64,000 bases of DNA from CAZQQU01 sp964595625 (GTDB taxonomy: Bacteria; Bacteroidota; Bacteroidia; Flavobacteriales; Flavobacteriaceae). Below are positions 17,124-25,763 of this stretch, in pieces. The stretch is from positions 21,785 through 85,784 of the forward strand of contig CAZQQU010000010.1 of assembly GCA_964595625.1 (NCBI GenBank), read 5' to 3'. A program made the translations under genes and the position numbers. The notes under the pieces were generated by a model, which saw only the letters and a program-made list of their open reading frames with translations, was not told the origin of the DNA and searched no databases. Every line of letters begins with the position of its first letter. Positions within the stretch are counted from its first letter, which is position 1.

Positions 17124-18518
17124 TTAACGTTTAACTAATTTGTGGGTGCTGATGTGATTATCCGCCTGAATTTTTACCACATAGAGGCCGGATCGTAAAT
17201 GTTGGACACTAAGGCTAGTTTGAGTTGCATTCAGGGTTTGTTGTACTACTACTTTACCGCTGATATCGTAGATTGAAATTTTTTGGATAGCTGTTTGTGC
17301 TTGTACATATAGCTGTTGCTGTACCGGATTGGGATAGAGCAGTATTGGGGATTCTTGATGTTCTTCCATCGATAGTTCGGTATTGATACCAAAAATGGTT
17401 TCGTAGGTTTTTCCTTCAAAATTTACGGTTACTTCATAGACCCCATCCACCCAATTTTCATCGATAGACCAATTCCACTGTGCCCAAGCAGTGGCGTAAA
17501 ATTGTCCGAAATCAGACATCCAAGTGAAGTCAGAGATTACAGTCCCTTGGGGATTGGAAATTTGTATTTCTACTGGAACGTCATTTTTTAAATCTCTAAA
17601 AAACATTCGTAAAAAGAGTTGATCACCGGGTTCAAAATTGAGCTCTTCGTAGGTGTTTTCAACATGGGGGCATTGGTCGTCAAAATCCCCTGAATAGTGG
17701 GTTGATAGCCTATTGATGGTAGAAACATAATAAGGTTCTTGTTCTACCCACCACGACTCGTTGTTCATACTGTTACAGGATCCTTGGAAAGGATCGATTA
17801 CTTGGTTGGTGTTGTCTCTTACCTCAAAGTGTAAATGTGGAATAGTACTACTGCCCGAACTGCCGGCCAAGCCTAAAAATTCACCTGCTTCCACTGAATC
17901 ACCTACTTCTTTAGAAGTGATACCACCATTTTTAAAGTGCATATAAATGGTTCGCGATCCATTGGCGTGTTCCAACACAATACCATTCCAATTCGGATTG
18001 CCATTGTTGAGACAGTTTAAGTCGTAAAAACCGTCTTTTTTTTGAACGATTACTCCAGGGGCGGCAGCAACAATTTCCATCACATCTTCTTGCATACGTT
18101 TCCATGGGTAGGGCCACAAAATATAATCGGTTCCTTGGTGATTGCCCGAAGCCCAGTCGTAGGTGCGATTTTCACAGTAATAGTCCAATAATTGATTGTT
18201 GGGAGTCAAGTTGTGATCCACCAAATAATTAATGGTGTGGTAGCCGTAGTCTCCAAAACCCGATTTGGCTCGGATAGGTTCAATAAAAGCCACACTGCCA
18301 CGTGAGTCAAAAGCCCGAGGATTTTTTCTGAGTATTTCTTTTTTATTGTTTTCAATTTCTTGAAAAAGCTGCGTCCGGTCTGTTTCGGTTAAACATTCGG
18401 TTTTTTCAAATACAACGGGTTCTCCATAAAAGGATAAGGGTGGATTGATCGATTGAGAAAAACTAAAAGGTATACAACAGAGACTGAGTATCCCTATATA
18501 AATTGATTTCATAGGCAT
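17124..18518 (-). CDS. Secreted M23 family metallopeptidase with T9SS sorting domain
   Basis: 464 aa. The signal peptide (KSIYIGILSLCCIPFSFSQ) is followed by an LytM/M23 domain with the zinc ligands in HQGTDYILWP, later YMHFKNGG, and HLHFEVRD. A middle segment (about 290-375) looks like a beta-sandwich, and the last 80 residues are a type A T9SS domain (ILLYPNPVQQQLYV, then LRSGLYVVKI and HKLVKR). Likely a surface or secreted peptidoglycan or protein endopeptidase. The first ATG (18518) and another two codons on are both possible. It is the last minus-strand gene after the sigma/CHAT operon. Confidence 0.87.
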   Translation of the reverse strand: MPMKSIYIGILSLCCIPFSFSQSINPPLSFYGEPVVFEKTECLTETDRTQLFQEIENNKKEILRKNPRAFDSRGSVAFIEPIRAKSGFGDYGYHTINYLVDHNLTPNNQLLDYYCENRTYDWASGNHQGTDYILWPYPWKRMQEDVMEIVAAAPGVIVQKKDGFYDLNCLNNGNPNWNGIVLEHANGSRTIYMHFKNGGITSKEVGDSVEAGEFLGLAGSSGSSTIPHLHFEVRDNTNQVIDPFQGSCNSMNNESWWVEQEPYYVSTINRLSTHYSGDFDDQCPHVENTYEELNFEPGDQLFLRMFFRDLKNDVPVEIQISNPQGTVISDFTWMSDFGQFYATAWAQWNWSIDENWVDGVYEVTVNFEGKTYETIFGINTELSMEEHQESPILLYPNPVQQQLYVQAQTAIQKISIYDISGKVVVQQTLNATQTSLSVQHLRSGLYVVKIQADNHISTHKLVKR

Positions 18519-18528
18519 AGATTTAAGT

Positions 18529-18760
18529 TTATATTTTTATAATTTTATGAGTTATTGCTGGTTGATTTTCAAGGATCAGGGTAATGAAATAGATACCACT
18601 GGGGGCCTCCCAGTATATAGCCCCCATCCGGAGTTGGTTCGAGTGCATACACAACATCAAGGCCGTTTCCGCCGATGGTTTTTTGCCATTGTATAGCTGG
18701 ATCTTGAGCTTTTATAAAGCTAAAAATCACTAGCAATATGGGTGTGAAGAATGATCTCAT
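18529..18760 (-). pseudogene. Remnant of a T9SS repeat protein (internal deletion and frameshift)
   Basis: The frame starts with a signal peptide (MRSFFTPILLVIFSFIKAQ) and the first part of a repeat, IQWQKTIGGNGLDVVYALEPTPDGGYILGG, the same repeat found in the intact protein at 50814-52358. It then runs into unrelated residues and stops at 18569. Shifting frame after that point gives PSGIYFITLILENQPAITHK and a stop at 18529, which is the end of a T9SS C-terminal domain. The middle of the gene has therefore been deleted with loss of frame. It starts 18 bases after the preceding gene, so it once ended the CHAT operon. Confidence 0.8.
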
Positions 18761-18778
18761 AATTTTGAGTTTGATGGG

Positions 18779-19399
18779 TTAATTTTTAGTGAATAAATTT
18801 TTTCCGGTCCACCCACCTCCCACTACTAGTAGGAGTAGTCCGGTAAGGCGCATCCAGCCCCAAGAACCTCCTTTAGGGCCTTTCATTTTAAAGGTAAATA
18901 CAGATTGTCCGAAGCTGTCTTTGTCTAATTTTACCTCTTTGGCTTCTTGGGGAAATTCGATGATATATGTTTGTTGTATCATACCCCCAAATTCTGGGGG
19001 ACTAGTGACTAGCATAAATTTTTTGTCGGTGAGTTCGGTAACGTGAGCATTTTTCTGGCCGGTTTCAAGGGTCCATTGTCCTCTTTTGTCGATTTTACAA
19101 ACTCCCAGTGCCTTTAGAGTGAGTGTAAACGAGCGATTCATATCGTCTTTTTCCAATTTGAAATTCTCCAAAAAATAGGTGGGCATGGTTCGCTCCATTT
19201 CTCGTTTTAAGGCTGCTGGATTATTTCCCAACGAGTTGTTCCAGATTTGCCATTGTTGGGCGTTGAGAGTCATTGCTAGCGTAAGTTTGGCATTACCTAT
19301 GGAGTCTAATTTCATTTCCAATTTTTGCTGGGTTTGAGCTTGGACAAGCCCGGTTGTTACCATTAAAAAAAAGCTGATTAATAAGGTTATAGTTTTCAT
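18779..19399 (-). CDS. Secreted/membrane-anchored protein of unknown function
   Basis: 206 aa, no family recognised. It has an N-terminal signal peptide (LLISFFLMVTTGLVQAQ), an extracytoplasmic domain of about 155 residues, and a C-terminal membrane helix (LTGLLLLVVGGGWTG) with a short basic tail, so it is probably anchored in the inner membrane facing the periplasm. It follows the transglutaminase-like gene by 11 bases and shares its operon. Its topology mirrors that of the CHAT protein, which suggests a partner or substrate. Function unknown. Confidence 0.7.
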   Translation of the reverse strand: MKTITLLISFFLMVTTGLVQAQTQQKLEMKLDSIGNAKLTLAMTLNAQQWQIWNNSLGNNPAALKREMERTMPTYFLENFKLEKDDMNRSFTLTLKALGVCKIDKRGQWTLETGQKNAHVTELTDKKFMLVTSPPEFGGMIQQTYIIEFPQEAKEVKLDKDSFGQSVFTFKMKGPKGGSWGWMRLTGLLLLVVGGGWTGKNLFTKN

Positions 19400-19410
19400 A
19401 CAAAAAAGAT

Positions 19411-21027
19411 TTAGCGGATACTGTTATAGACTTGATTAATTGTTGAACTGTTTTGGTTGTAGAGATAATCGTAGGTACCTACGGCTACTAAACGAAGCCC
19501 GTTTTGACCTGTAACTATTTTACCAATCCAGTTGAGGCTGTTGCCCTGAGAATAAGTTACACCTACCACTTGGTTACCGTTGATTTGATATTGCAGTTGT
19601 TGTCCAAAATTGGCCAGACTGCCTCTTACGGTTTCCAGGAGCTGTTGTGGGTTGGAGGTAGAAACATCAAATACCGACACACTCACCTCTTGGTTGGCCG
19701 AAAGTATATTGGCCGTTAAAATAGGTAGTTCTGGGTAAGGGTAGGAATAGACTTGCCAGCCCTGAGGTACCGAAAAAGAAAGGGCGTTACCACCCCCCGA
19801 GTAGGTAGTGCCCCCACCGCCCCCACTATAGTTGGAATGGTTACTAGAGGCATAACCCGAATAATTATTAGACCAATTGGCTACAATATCGTCTACTTTG
19901 GTTCTTAGAAAGGTATCATCGGGTAAATACATCGGGGTAATCCCTTTTTGGTTAGCCACGTGTATATCGACCATGGTATAGCGAGGATCTCCCATTTGAG
20001 CGTATTGCATAAATTCTTGGAGTTGCTTCATTCCCATTTCAAAGGCCTGTTCGGCGGAAGCTATTTGTCCTAATCCTTGTCCGCCGATACCGGTAGCTTC
20101 GATAGCATAAAACTGTCCGTTGAGTTTAAAACCGGGGTAAGCATGGCCGGGTACCATAAAGATTATAGGCTCCAAACCGGCATTTGATAAGACACTGGCA
20201 TACAACAAGCTTAACTCCAGGCAAAGTCCGGTATTCCCGGTGATTACCTCCCGAGGCAATCGATTGTGTTGTGACATTTGCGAGTAGTCTTGTAGGCTAG
20301 AGGGTATACCTTTGGTACCGCTATAAACCATGCCCGATTGTAGGGTAGCTTGGTAGATGCCGGCTAAAAACCGAACGGCTTCCTGAGGGTCTTTGTTGAC
20401 CGAAGCGGCTTCGCCTTGGAGTATTTTTTCTTGGATATTTTGGGTATAGTATTGTACGATAGGATCGTTGGGGGTTACAAAACATGCCAGTAGTACATCG
20501 TTGTCGTACACGTCAGACCATTCCGATATTTCTTCATTAGGTACATTGGTAAACATAAATTCGTTGCGGTTGGTCAAGCGAAAAGAAAACTCTTCTTCGA
20601 TGGTTTGTTCTTCATCAGCGCCTTTCCATGTAATCTCAATCTCTACTTTTTCACGTGATTCGGTGGTTTTATTGGTGATTGAGTTGTCAAATTTGGGATA
20701 ACACAGTACGGCTGCAGTTTGGCCGGAATACATTTCGCCGATGGTTTCCAAATCGGTCCATTCAATTAAACCGGGTATGCGGTATCGCACTTTAACATCC
20801 TCCAACACTTGCTTTGAAGTGTTGGTTATTTTAGCTTTAAACAAGTAAAATTTTCCGTCGTAGGCTTCTTTATTCCCATAGACATTATGGGCGGCCGGCA
20901 TCAGGTTGGGAATGCTGTTAATTTCTATATCGAGCAAGGATTTGCCAGAAGAATTAAAAGCATAACTGAGTGCGAACAATACAATACCCAGTAGGGCGAT
21001 TGCCAGTGGAGTAAAACGTGGGTTCAT
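19411..21027 (-). CDS. Membrane-anchored transglutaminase-like (papain-fold) protein
   Basis: 538 aa. An N-terminal signal anchor (about 6-23) precedes an immunoglobulin-like region (about 30-155, with ITNTSKQVLEDVKVRYRIPG). A transglutaminase-core domain follows, with a plausible triad C269 (GNTGLCLELS), H295 (PGHAYPGF) and E310 (FYAIEATG); an acidic residue replacing the usual Asp is seen in some members. A Gly/Ser-rich linker (about 395-420) leads to a C-terminal domain of about 115 residues. It may be a periplasmic cysteine protease or crosslinking enzyme. It lies 57 bases after the CHAT gene. Confidence 0.72.
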   Translation of the reverse strand: MNPRFTPLAIALLGIVLFALSYAFNSSGKSLLDIEINSIPNLMPAAHNVYGNKEAYDGKFYLFKAKITNTSKQVLEDVKVRYRIPGLIEWTDLETIGEMYSGQTAAVLCYPKFDNSITNKTTESREKVEIEITWKGADEEQTIEEEFSFRLTNRNEFMFTNVPNEEISEWSDVYDNDVLLACFVTPNDPIVQYYTQNIQEKILQGEAASVNKDPQEAVRFLAGIYQATLQSGMVYSGTKGIPSSLQDYSQMSQHNRLPREVITGNTGLCLELSLLYASVLSNAGLEPIIFMVPGHAYPGFKLNGQFYAIEATGIGGQGLGQIASAEQAFEMGMKQLQEFMQYAQMGDPRYTMVDIHVANQKGITPMYLPDDTFLRTKVDDIVANWSNNYSGYASSNHSNYSGGGGGTTYSGGGNALSFSVPQGWQVYSYPYPELPILTANILSANQEVSVSVFDVSTSNPQQLLETVRGSLANFGQQLQYQINGNQVVGVTYSQGNSLNWIGKIVTGQNGLRLVAVGTYDYLYNQNSSTINQVYNSIR

Positions 21028-21084
21028 AAGTGGATATTTTGATTAGTTATTCTAATATCTAATCGAAATACCTGCTAAATGTCA

Positions 21085-24000
21085 TCACTGTGAGCGTCTT
21101 TTTTTAAAAAAATAATAGAAAATAATTATACATACTAGTAGAAGTACAATTCCTAACAAAAGGCTGGGAAAGGTATTGGAGGAATTAAACGCTATGGCTG
21201 TAGTGTCTCCTATCAAGACCAGTCCGGCCCAATATTCGGGGGCTACGGTCCGGCCTTGGTGATTGGTTAAATAGGTGAGTTTGGCCTGTTGTAATGCCCG
21301 GTCTTTATCCATCCCTTTTTTTAGGTTGCTATAGAAATAATCTACCAAGGTAGAGCTGGATTCTTCGTCTATTTCCCAGAGGCTAGTCAATATACTTTTA
21401 CTACCCGCGAAGTTAAATGCGTGTGCCAAGGAAATCATGCCTTCTCCGGGCTGGTGGGTAGGTTTTCCAGTTTCACAAGCGGTGAGTATGGTTAGGTCGG
21501 AAGTGAGGGGGATGTTGTAAATTTCGTAGGTATAGAGCGAATTATCTTCCAGCAGCTCGTGTTGGTTATTTTTAGCAAAAATCAAACGGGATAATTCGGG
21601 GCTGATGTTGTTAGATTCTGCGTGGGTAGCGATATGAATTATTTTGTGTTGGTTGGCTTGTTGTACAAATAGGTTTTTTACAGCTTGATCATGTATAAAA
21701 TAAGTTCCATCAAACAGTTGCGCATAATTAATCACCAGTTGTTTACTAAAGGGTTGTGGTAGTAAAGTCAGGTACGACTCATCGATGGCGGTAGAGTCAG
21801 CCATGTTACAAAGGTATTGCTCTTTCATTTCGGTGTTAAACACGGGGGCAAATGCTATGTAATTAGTGGTGTAAGATTTGTCCCATGATTTGGGGTTTAC
21901 CATCAGCAAACTATAATTATACGAAATCACATACTGAGAGAGTAAGCTATGGGTGGCCAATTGATCAAAATTTTGAATTGGGGTAGGAGTGAGTATTTCA
22001 AAACTCAGGTTAAAGAGTTCCCCATCGGGTATTATGATTAGCTTTTCAGTGTGTAGATAAGATTCCAGGGGTAGCCACAAATGTTGGTAAAGTTCATACA
22101 GCAATTGTCCGGTTGTAATGGCGTCAAAACTATGTTTAGGTATTTCGTTAATATGATTTTTAATGGGCGGGTAGTCTAAGGCAATTATTTGTTTATGTGA
22201 ATTTGTCAGTACTACCACAAATAACTCTTCGTCGATAAAGAGATATCGAATCAGGGTGGTTTGAGGTTCTATGTTTTGTTGAATGCCTTCGAGCTGGGTA
22301 ACCACCGAGGCATATTTCATTTTGTAGTATTTTGGATAATCCTGTTGTAGGCTATCCAAAAACTGCTTCCATAGTTGTTGGGCCTCAAAAAAGGGCTTTA
22401 AATTGCCTTTTTCGGTATGTAACGATTGGGTGATTTTGGATTTTAGGGTTTGTTCGCGTTGAAGTATGTTTTGCGGTATAATTGCTGAGCTGTCGGTTTC
22501 TCTCAAATGCAAACGGGAGCGAATGCGGTAATAGATACTCGATTCGTGTAGGGTGAGCAGGTCGTCTAAATAGCGTTGATTTTGGGTTAAGCGGTAGAGT
22601 TCCCATTGTATTTTTTTAGCAAAATCAAACAATTGTGCATTCTCGGCTAAGAGTAGTGTAACGTCTTGGTGGTTGACTACGCTTTGTCTACGTTGGTCTA
22701 AAATAGAGATTCCTTCTTCCATTTGCTGGAGTAGGTTTTCTAATAGCGGTTGGCTGAGTTGGGGTGCGGCTCGGTACTGTGCTTGACTGTTTATGAGTAG
22801 TGCTTTGGGTTTGCGATACACCCATAAAATAGAATCGGTGGTAGCGTGTAGGCTATCGGGTTGAAAGCGCAGGGCTTCTTGACTGTAATAAATAGCTTGT
22901 GGATAATCTTTTAGCAGGTAGTACACCTCGGCCAAATTGATAGTATGGTAGAGGTCTTGGAGGGTATTTTTAAAATCATTTTTTTTGGTCAACTGATAGA
23001 TTTCAGTGGCTAGGGGGAGTGCCTTATCGGAGTAGTTGTTTTTAGCATAAAAGAGTGAAAATTCCAATAGTTGGTCCATATGGTCTTTAGTATATTGACC
23101 TTTCATCACTTGGCGGTATACCGATTCGGCTTTTTGGTAATAGGTAAAAGCGGTATCGGTTTGATGGAGTAGCTCGGCGGCTTGGCCTTTGGTAGCCAAA
23201 GCGGCTGCGTACCAATACAAACTTTGTTGCGGATTTTTCTCGAGAATGGCTACCGCTTGTTGAATGAGATCCCAAGCACCTTGACCGTCTAGATTGGCCA
23301 TTTTGGCTTCTGAAAGCAGAATCTGAGAGATAACCAAATTGATATTGTCTTTATCAAACAGCCGTTGTTTTTTTTGGTAGGCGTATTCGATGAGGTATTG
23401 GGTTTTTTGATGTTCCCCGATGGTGTTGTAAAAAGAAGCCAGATTTTCAATGGCAATTAATTGGTGTTTTTTGGCTTGAAACACGCGACCTTCGTCGGAC
23501 GACTGCTGAATAAACCGTTCGTAACCCTGAATCGCCTCTTGCACATAGCTAATAGCACGGTAGTTTTTTCCTTGGGCATTCATCAAAATGGACAGGTTCA
23601 TCTTTACTAAAGCCGGTCGGTAGTATTGGTTGAGCAGGTCGGTATTATCGGTCTTAGCTAATACTTCCACTGATTTTTCAAAATAATAGGCCGAGCTGTC
23701 GAGTTGGGATTCGTACCACATAATTCCGCCCAAGGCGTTGTATATAATTTGAAAGGACACATAGTCTTGGGCGTCGTATTGGTTTTGAAGGCGGAGTGCT
23801 TTGTTATAGTGTTTTTTGGCCAGCTGAAAATTGCCCATACCCGAGGCGTTGTAACCCAGACTGTATTCGATATCGTGAATTTCGGCTACTTGCGGTTGGT
23901 TCATTTTTTCGGCGAAAGCCAAAGCCCGCACTAATAATTCGTAGGCCATTTGCGAATTGCCGTAATTGGAGTGTAACCAAGCCAGTTCTTGCAATGCTTT

Positions 24001-24315
24001 TTTGGCTACGTGGTGATTTCCGTTACGAACGATGTATTCGGTGAGCTGTTGGGCTTGGGCAATCGATAGGTTTTGCTGTTGTTGGTTGAGTTTTAAACTC
24101 GCTGCTAGTGGAATATAGCGCACCAAGGAATCGTAATTTTTAACCGACTGGTAGTAGGCGATGGCCTTTTGGATTTGGTTTTTTGCTGTGGTTAGTGAAT
24201 CGGTGGCGAGGAGGTTTTCGATGTGTTTGGTTTGGAAATTTGGCGTTTGTCCATACAGCCCGTGGATGCCCATCCACATTCCAAGTAGTAGTATCCACCG
24301 AGTCTTTTGTTTCAT
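21085..24315 (-). CDS. TPR-CHAT caspase-like protein, membrane anchored
   Basis: 1076 aa. A signal peptide (about 1-22) is followed by a long TPR array (about 30-560), a linker with helical segments, then a C-terminal CHAT domain with the caspase-like dyad H898 (HIATHAE) and C947 (LTACETG), plus SLWEIDEESS and PEYWAGLVLIGD. A C-terminal membrane helix (about 1048-1068) ends in KKRRSQ. TPR and CHAT should therefore face the periplasm, unlike cytosolic TPR-CHAT effectors of type III-E CRISPR or gasdermin systems. It starts 2 bases after the anti-sigma gene. Predicted cysteine protease; substrate unknown. Confidence 0.88.
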   Translation of the reverse strand: MKQKTRWILLLGMWMGIHGLYGQTPNFQTKHIENLLATDSLTTAKNQIQKAIAYYQSVKNYDSLVRYIPLAASLKLNQQQQNLSIAQAQQLTEYIVRNGNHHVAKKALQELAWLHSNYGNSQMAYELLVRALAFAEKMNQPQVAEIHDIEYSLGYNASGMGNFQLAKKHYNKALRLQNQYDAQDYVSFQIIYNALGGIMWYESQLDSSAYYFEKSVEVLAKTDNTDLLNQYYRPALVKMNLSILMNAQGKNYRAISYVQEAIQGYERFIQQSSDEGRVFQAKKHQLIAIENLASFYNTIGEHQKTQYLIEYAYQKKQRLFDKDNINLVISQILLSEAKMANLDGQGAWDLIQQAVAILEKNPQQSLYWYAAALATKGQAAELLHQTDTAFTYYQKAESVYRQVMKGQYTKDHMDQLLEFSLFYAKNNYSDKALPLATEIYQLTKKNDFKNTLQDLYHTINLAEVYYLLKDYPQAIYYSQEALRFQPDSLHATTDSILWVYRKPKALLINSQAQYRAAPQLSQPLLENLLQQMEEGISILDQRRQSVVNHQDVTLLLAENAQLFDFAKKIQWELYRLTQNQRYLDDLLTLHESSIYYRIRSRLHLRETDSSAIIPQNILQREQTLKSKITQSLHTEKGNLKPFFEAQQLWKQFLDSLQQDYPKYYKMKYASVVTQLEGIQQNIEPQTTLIRYLFIDEELFVVVLTNSHKQIIALDYPPIKNHINEIPKHSFDAITTGQLLYELYQHLWLPLESYLHTEKLIIIPDGELFNLSFEILTPTPIQNFDQLATHSLLSQYVISYNYSLLMVNPKSWDKSYTTNYIAFAPVFNTEMKEQYLCNMADSTAIDESYLTLLPQPFSKQLVINYAQLFDGTYFIHDQAVKNLFVQQANQHKIIHIATHAESNNISPELSRLIFAKNNQHELLEDNSLYTYEIYNIPLTSDLTILTACETGKPTHQPGEGMISLAHAFNFAGSKSILTSLWEIDEESSSTLVDYFYSNLKKGMDKDRALQQAKLTYLTNHQGRTVAPEYWAGLVLIGDTTAIAFNSSNTFPSLLLGIVLLLVCIIIFYYFFKKRRSQ

Positions 24316-24317
24316 AG

Positions 24318-25046
24318 TTATCGGTTGTTAATGGCTTCTAACAGCCGTAGGTTTCTCTCGGTGTCCGACTGTTGGAGCAGTTGTTGTGCCGCATCAAAGT
24401 CGCCGTGTTTGACCAGTACTAAAGCTTTATAATACAGTGCATCTTGATTAAAAATACTCGGTTTATTTTGAAGTGCTTGATCGATATAGGGTAGGGCTTT
24501 TTCAGTTTCTCCTAGGGCTAAGTAGGTAACTCCCACAAAGTACTGAAGGGTATCGTTGGTGGGTTTTTGGTCTAAGAGTGGGAGCCATTTGTTGAGTGCG
24601 GTTTGGTAGTTTTTTTGTTTGTAATCGACCATACCCTCAAAAAATTTGAAATTTTCGGTGGTACTCATGGTGGTGGGCAGTCCCGGATCGGGTACAAAAT
24701 GGCGGGCATAAATCTTTTCGGAGGTATTTGAGAAATCGACCAGCAGCCATAAAATCAGTACGGCGGCTACGGCTGCCACGGCGCTGTACATCCACGGACG
24801 TAAGGAGCGGGTAGCACTAGGTTTGGGCGGGTGTAATGATTGGTGAAATTCGTTCATTTTTTCGCGTAAAGCGTAGGTTTCAATACCCTCAATCAGTAGC
24901 TTGAGCTCGTCGGCTTGCTGTTGAAGTTGGGGATTGTCAGCCAGTTCGTTTTCAAACTGTTGGCGTTGCTGTGGACTCATTTGTTCCAGGCAGTACGCTT
25001 CTATTCGGTCCCAAGTTTCGGGGGGGATGTGATCAAAGGCTTTCAA
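24318..25046 (-). CDS. Anti-sigma factor with periplasmic TPR domain
   Basis: 242 aa. The cytoplasmic N-terminus (about 1-80) has the short helical layout of a zinc-less anti-sigma domain (EAYCLEQMSPQQRQQFENELADNPQLQ). A single membrane helix spans about 86-103. The outer part carries TPR-like helices (FFEGMVDYKQKNYQTALNKW, YFVGVTYLALGETEKALPYI, ALYYKALVLVKHGDFDAA). It overlaps the sigma gene by 4 bases and precedes the CHAT gene by 2, so it probably inhibits that sigma factor and senses a periplasmic signal through its TPRs. Confidence 0.8.
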   Translation of the reverse strand: MKAFDHIPPETWDRIEAYCLEQMSPQQRQQFENELADNPQLQQQADELKLLIEGIETYALREKMNEFHQSLHPPKPSATRSLRPWMYSAVAAVAAVLILWLLVDFSNTSEKIYARHFVPDPGLPTTMSTTENFKFFEGMVDYKQKNYQTALNKWLPLLDQKPTNDTLQYFVGVTYLALGETEKALPYIDQALQNKPSIFNQDALYYKALVLVKHGDFDAAQQLLQQSDTERNLRLLEAINNR

Positions 25047-25618
25047 AACGATTTATTTTTTAGAGCCGCTTGGGCGATTTCTTTTAATTTTTGGATACAG
25101 CGGTATTTTTTATTTCGGGTAGAGGCCTCGCTGATGTTCAGGTTTTTGGCAATTTCCCGTAAGGGCTTTTTAGAAAAATAAAAATCAGTAAGTAGTTGTT
25201 TACAGGCGTTACCCAATTGCGAAAAAGCTTGTTGGGTGACAGTCGTTTGGCGGTCTTCCTCTTGAAAATCGAGGGTAGTTTTGGGTTCGTGAGTTAGGGT
25301 TAAGTGAGGCGGTAGCGGTTGGTTTTTCTTAAAGGCCGCTGACCGCAAATAATCGGTCCATTTGTTTTTGGCAATTTGATAGAGATAGCCCTCGATAGCG
25401 GTTGGGTTTTCGGGGGTAAAGTGACCGGCCCGGATATTTTTCCACATGGCTAGAAAGGCTTCTTGATAAATGTCTTTGGCCTGCTGGGAGCTACCTTGGT
25501 TTTGCACAACAAACATTTCTGTCTTTTTAAAATTATCTGTATATAGCTTGTTTAAAACCAAGGAGTTATTGGTTTTAATAGCTCGAATAATTTGTTGTTG
25601 GTACTCGATTTCCGCCAT
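25043..25618 (-). CDS. ECF-type RNA polymerase sigma factor
   Basis: 191 aa. Region 2 lies at about 20-95 (AKDIYQEAFLAMWKNI, then EGYLYQIAKNKWTDYLR) and region 4 at about 130-180 (QLLTDFYFSKKPLREIAKNL, then TRNKKYRCIQKLKEI). No extra C-terminal domain. It heads the sigma - anti-sigma - CHAT - transglutaminase operon and has a consensus housekeeping box 8 bases before its ATG. It presumably drives this operon or other targets once the anti-sigma factor lets go. Confidence 0.9.
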   Translation of the reverse strand: MAEIEYQQQIIRAIKTNNSLVLNKLYTDNFKKTEMFVVQNQGSSQQAKDIYQEAFLAMWKNIRAGHFTPENPTAIEGYLYQIAKNKWTDYLRSAAFKKNQPLPPHLTLTHEPKTTLDFQEEDRQTTVTQQAFSQLGNACKQLLTDFYFSKKPLREIAKNLNISEASTRNKKYRCIQKLKEIAQAALKNKSF

Positions 25619-25626
25619 GGTTTTCC

Positions 25627-25634
25627 CAAAAGTA
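25627..25634 (-). promoter_or_regulatory. TAnnTTTG box immediately upstream of the ECF sigma gene
   Basis: The minus strand reads TACTTTTG ending 8 bases before the ATG at 25618. No TTG is found 17-23 bases upstream of it. The transcript would be nearly leaderless. Confidence 0.5.
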
Positions 25635-25717
25635 GGGAGAAAGGTACCAATATTTTTTAAAAATCAACTTACTTTATTCTCACATCGTAGGAGTATCTAA
25701 ATGTCATCATTTTGCTT

Positions 25718-25746
25718 TTGCACCGGCGGTTGAATTTGTATCTTTG
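25718..25746 (+). promoter_or_regulatory. Full consensus promoter of mvaD
   Basis: TTG (25718-25720), an 18-base spacer, then TATCTTTG (25739-25746), 17 bases before the mvaD ATG. It lies back to back with the sigma-operon promoter. Confidence 0.75.
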
Positions 25747-25763
25747 TGATTTGAACTACTTAT

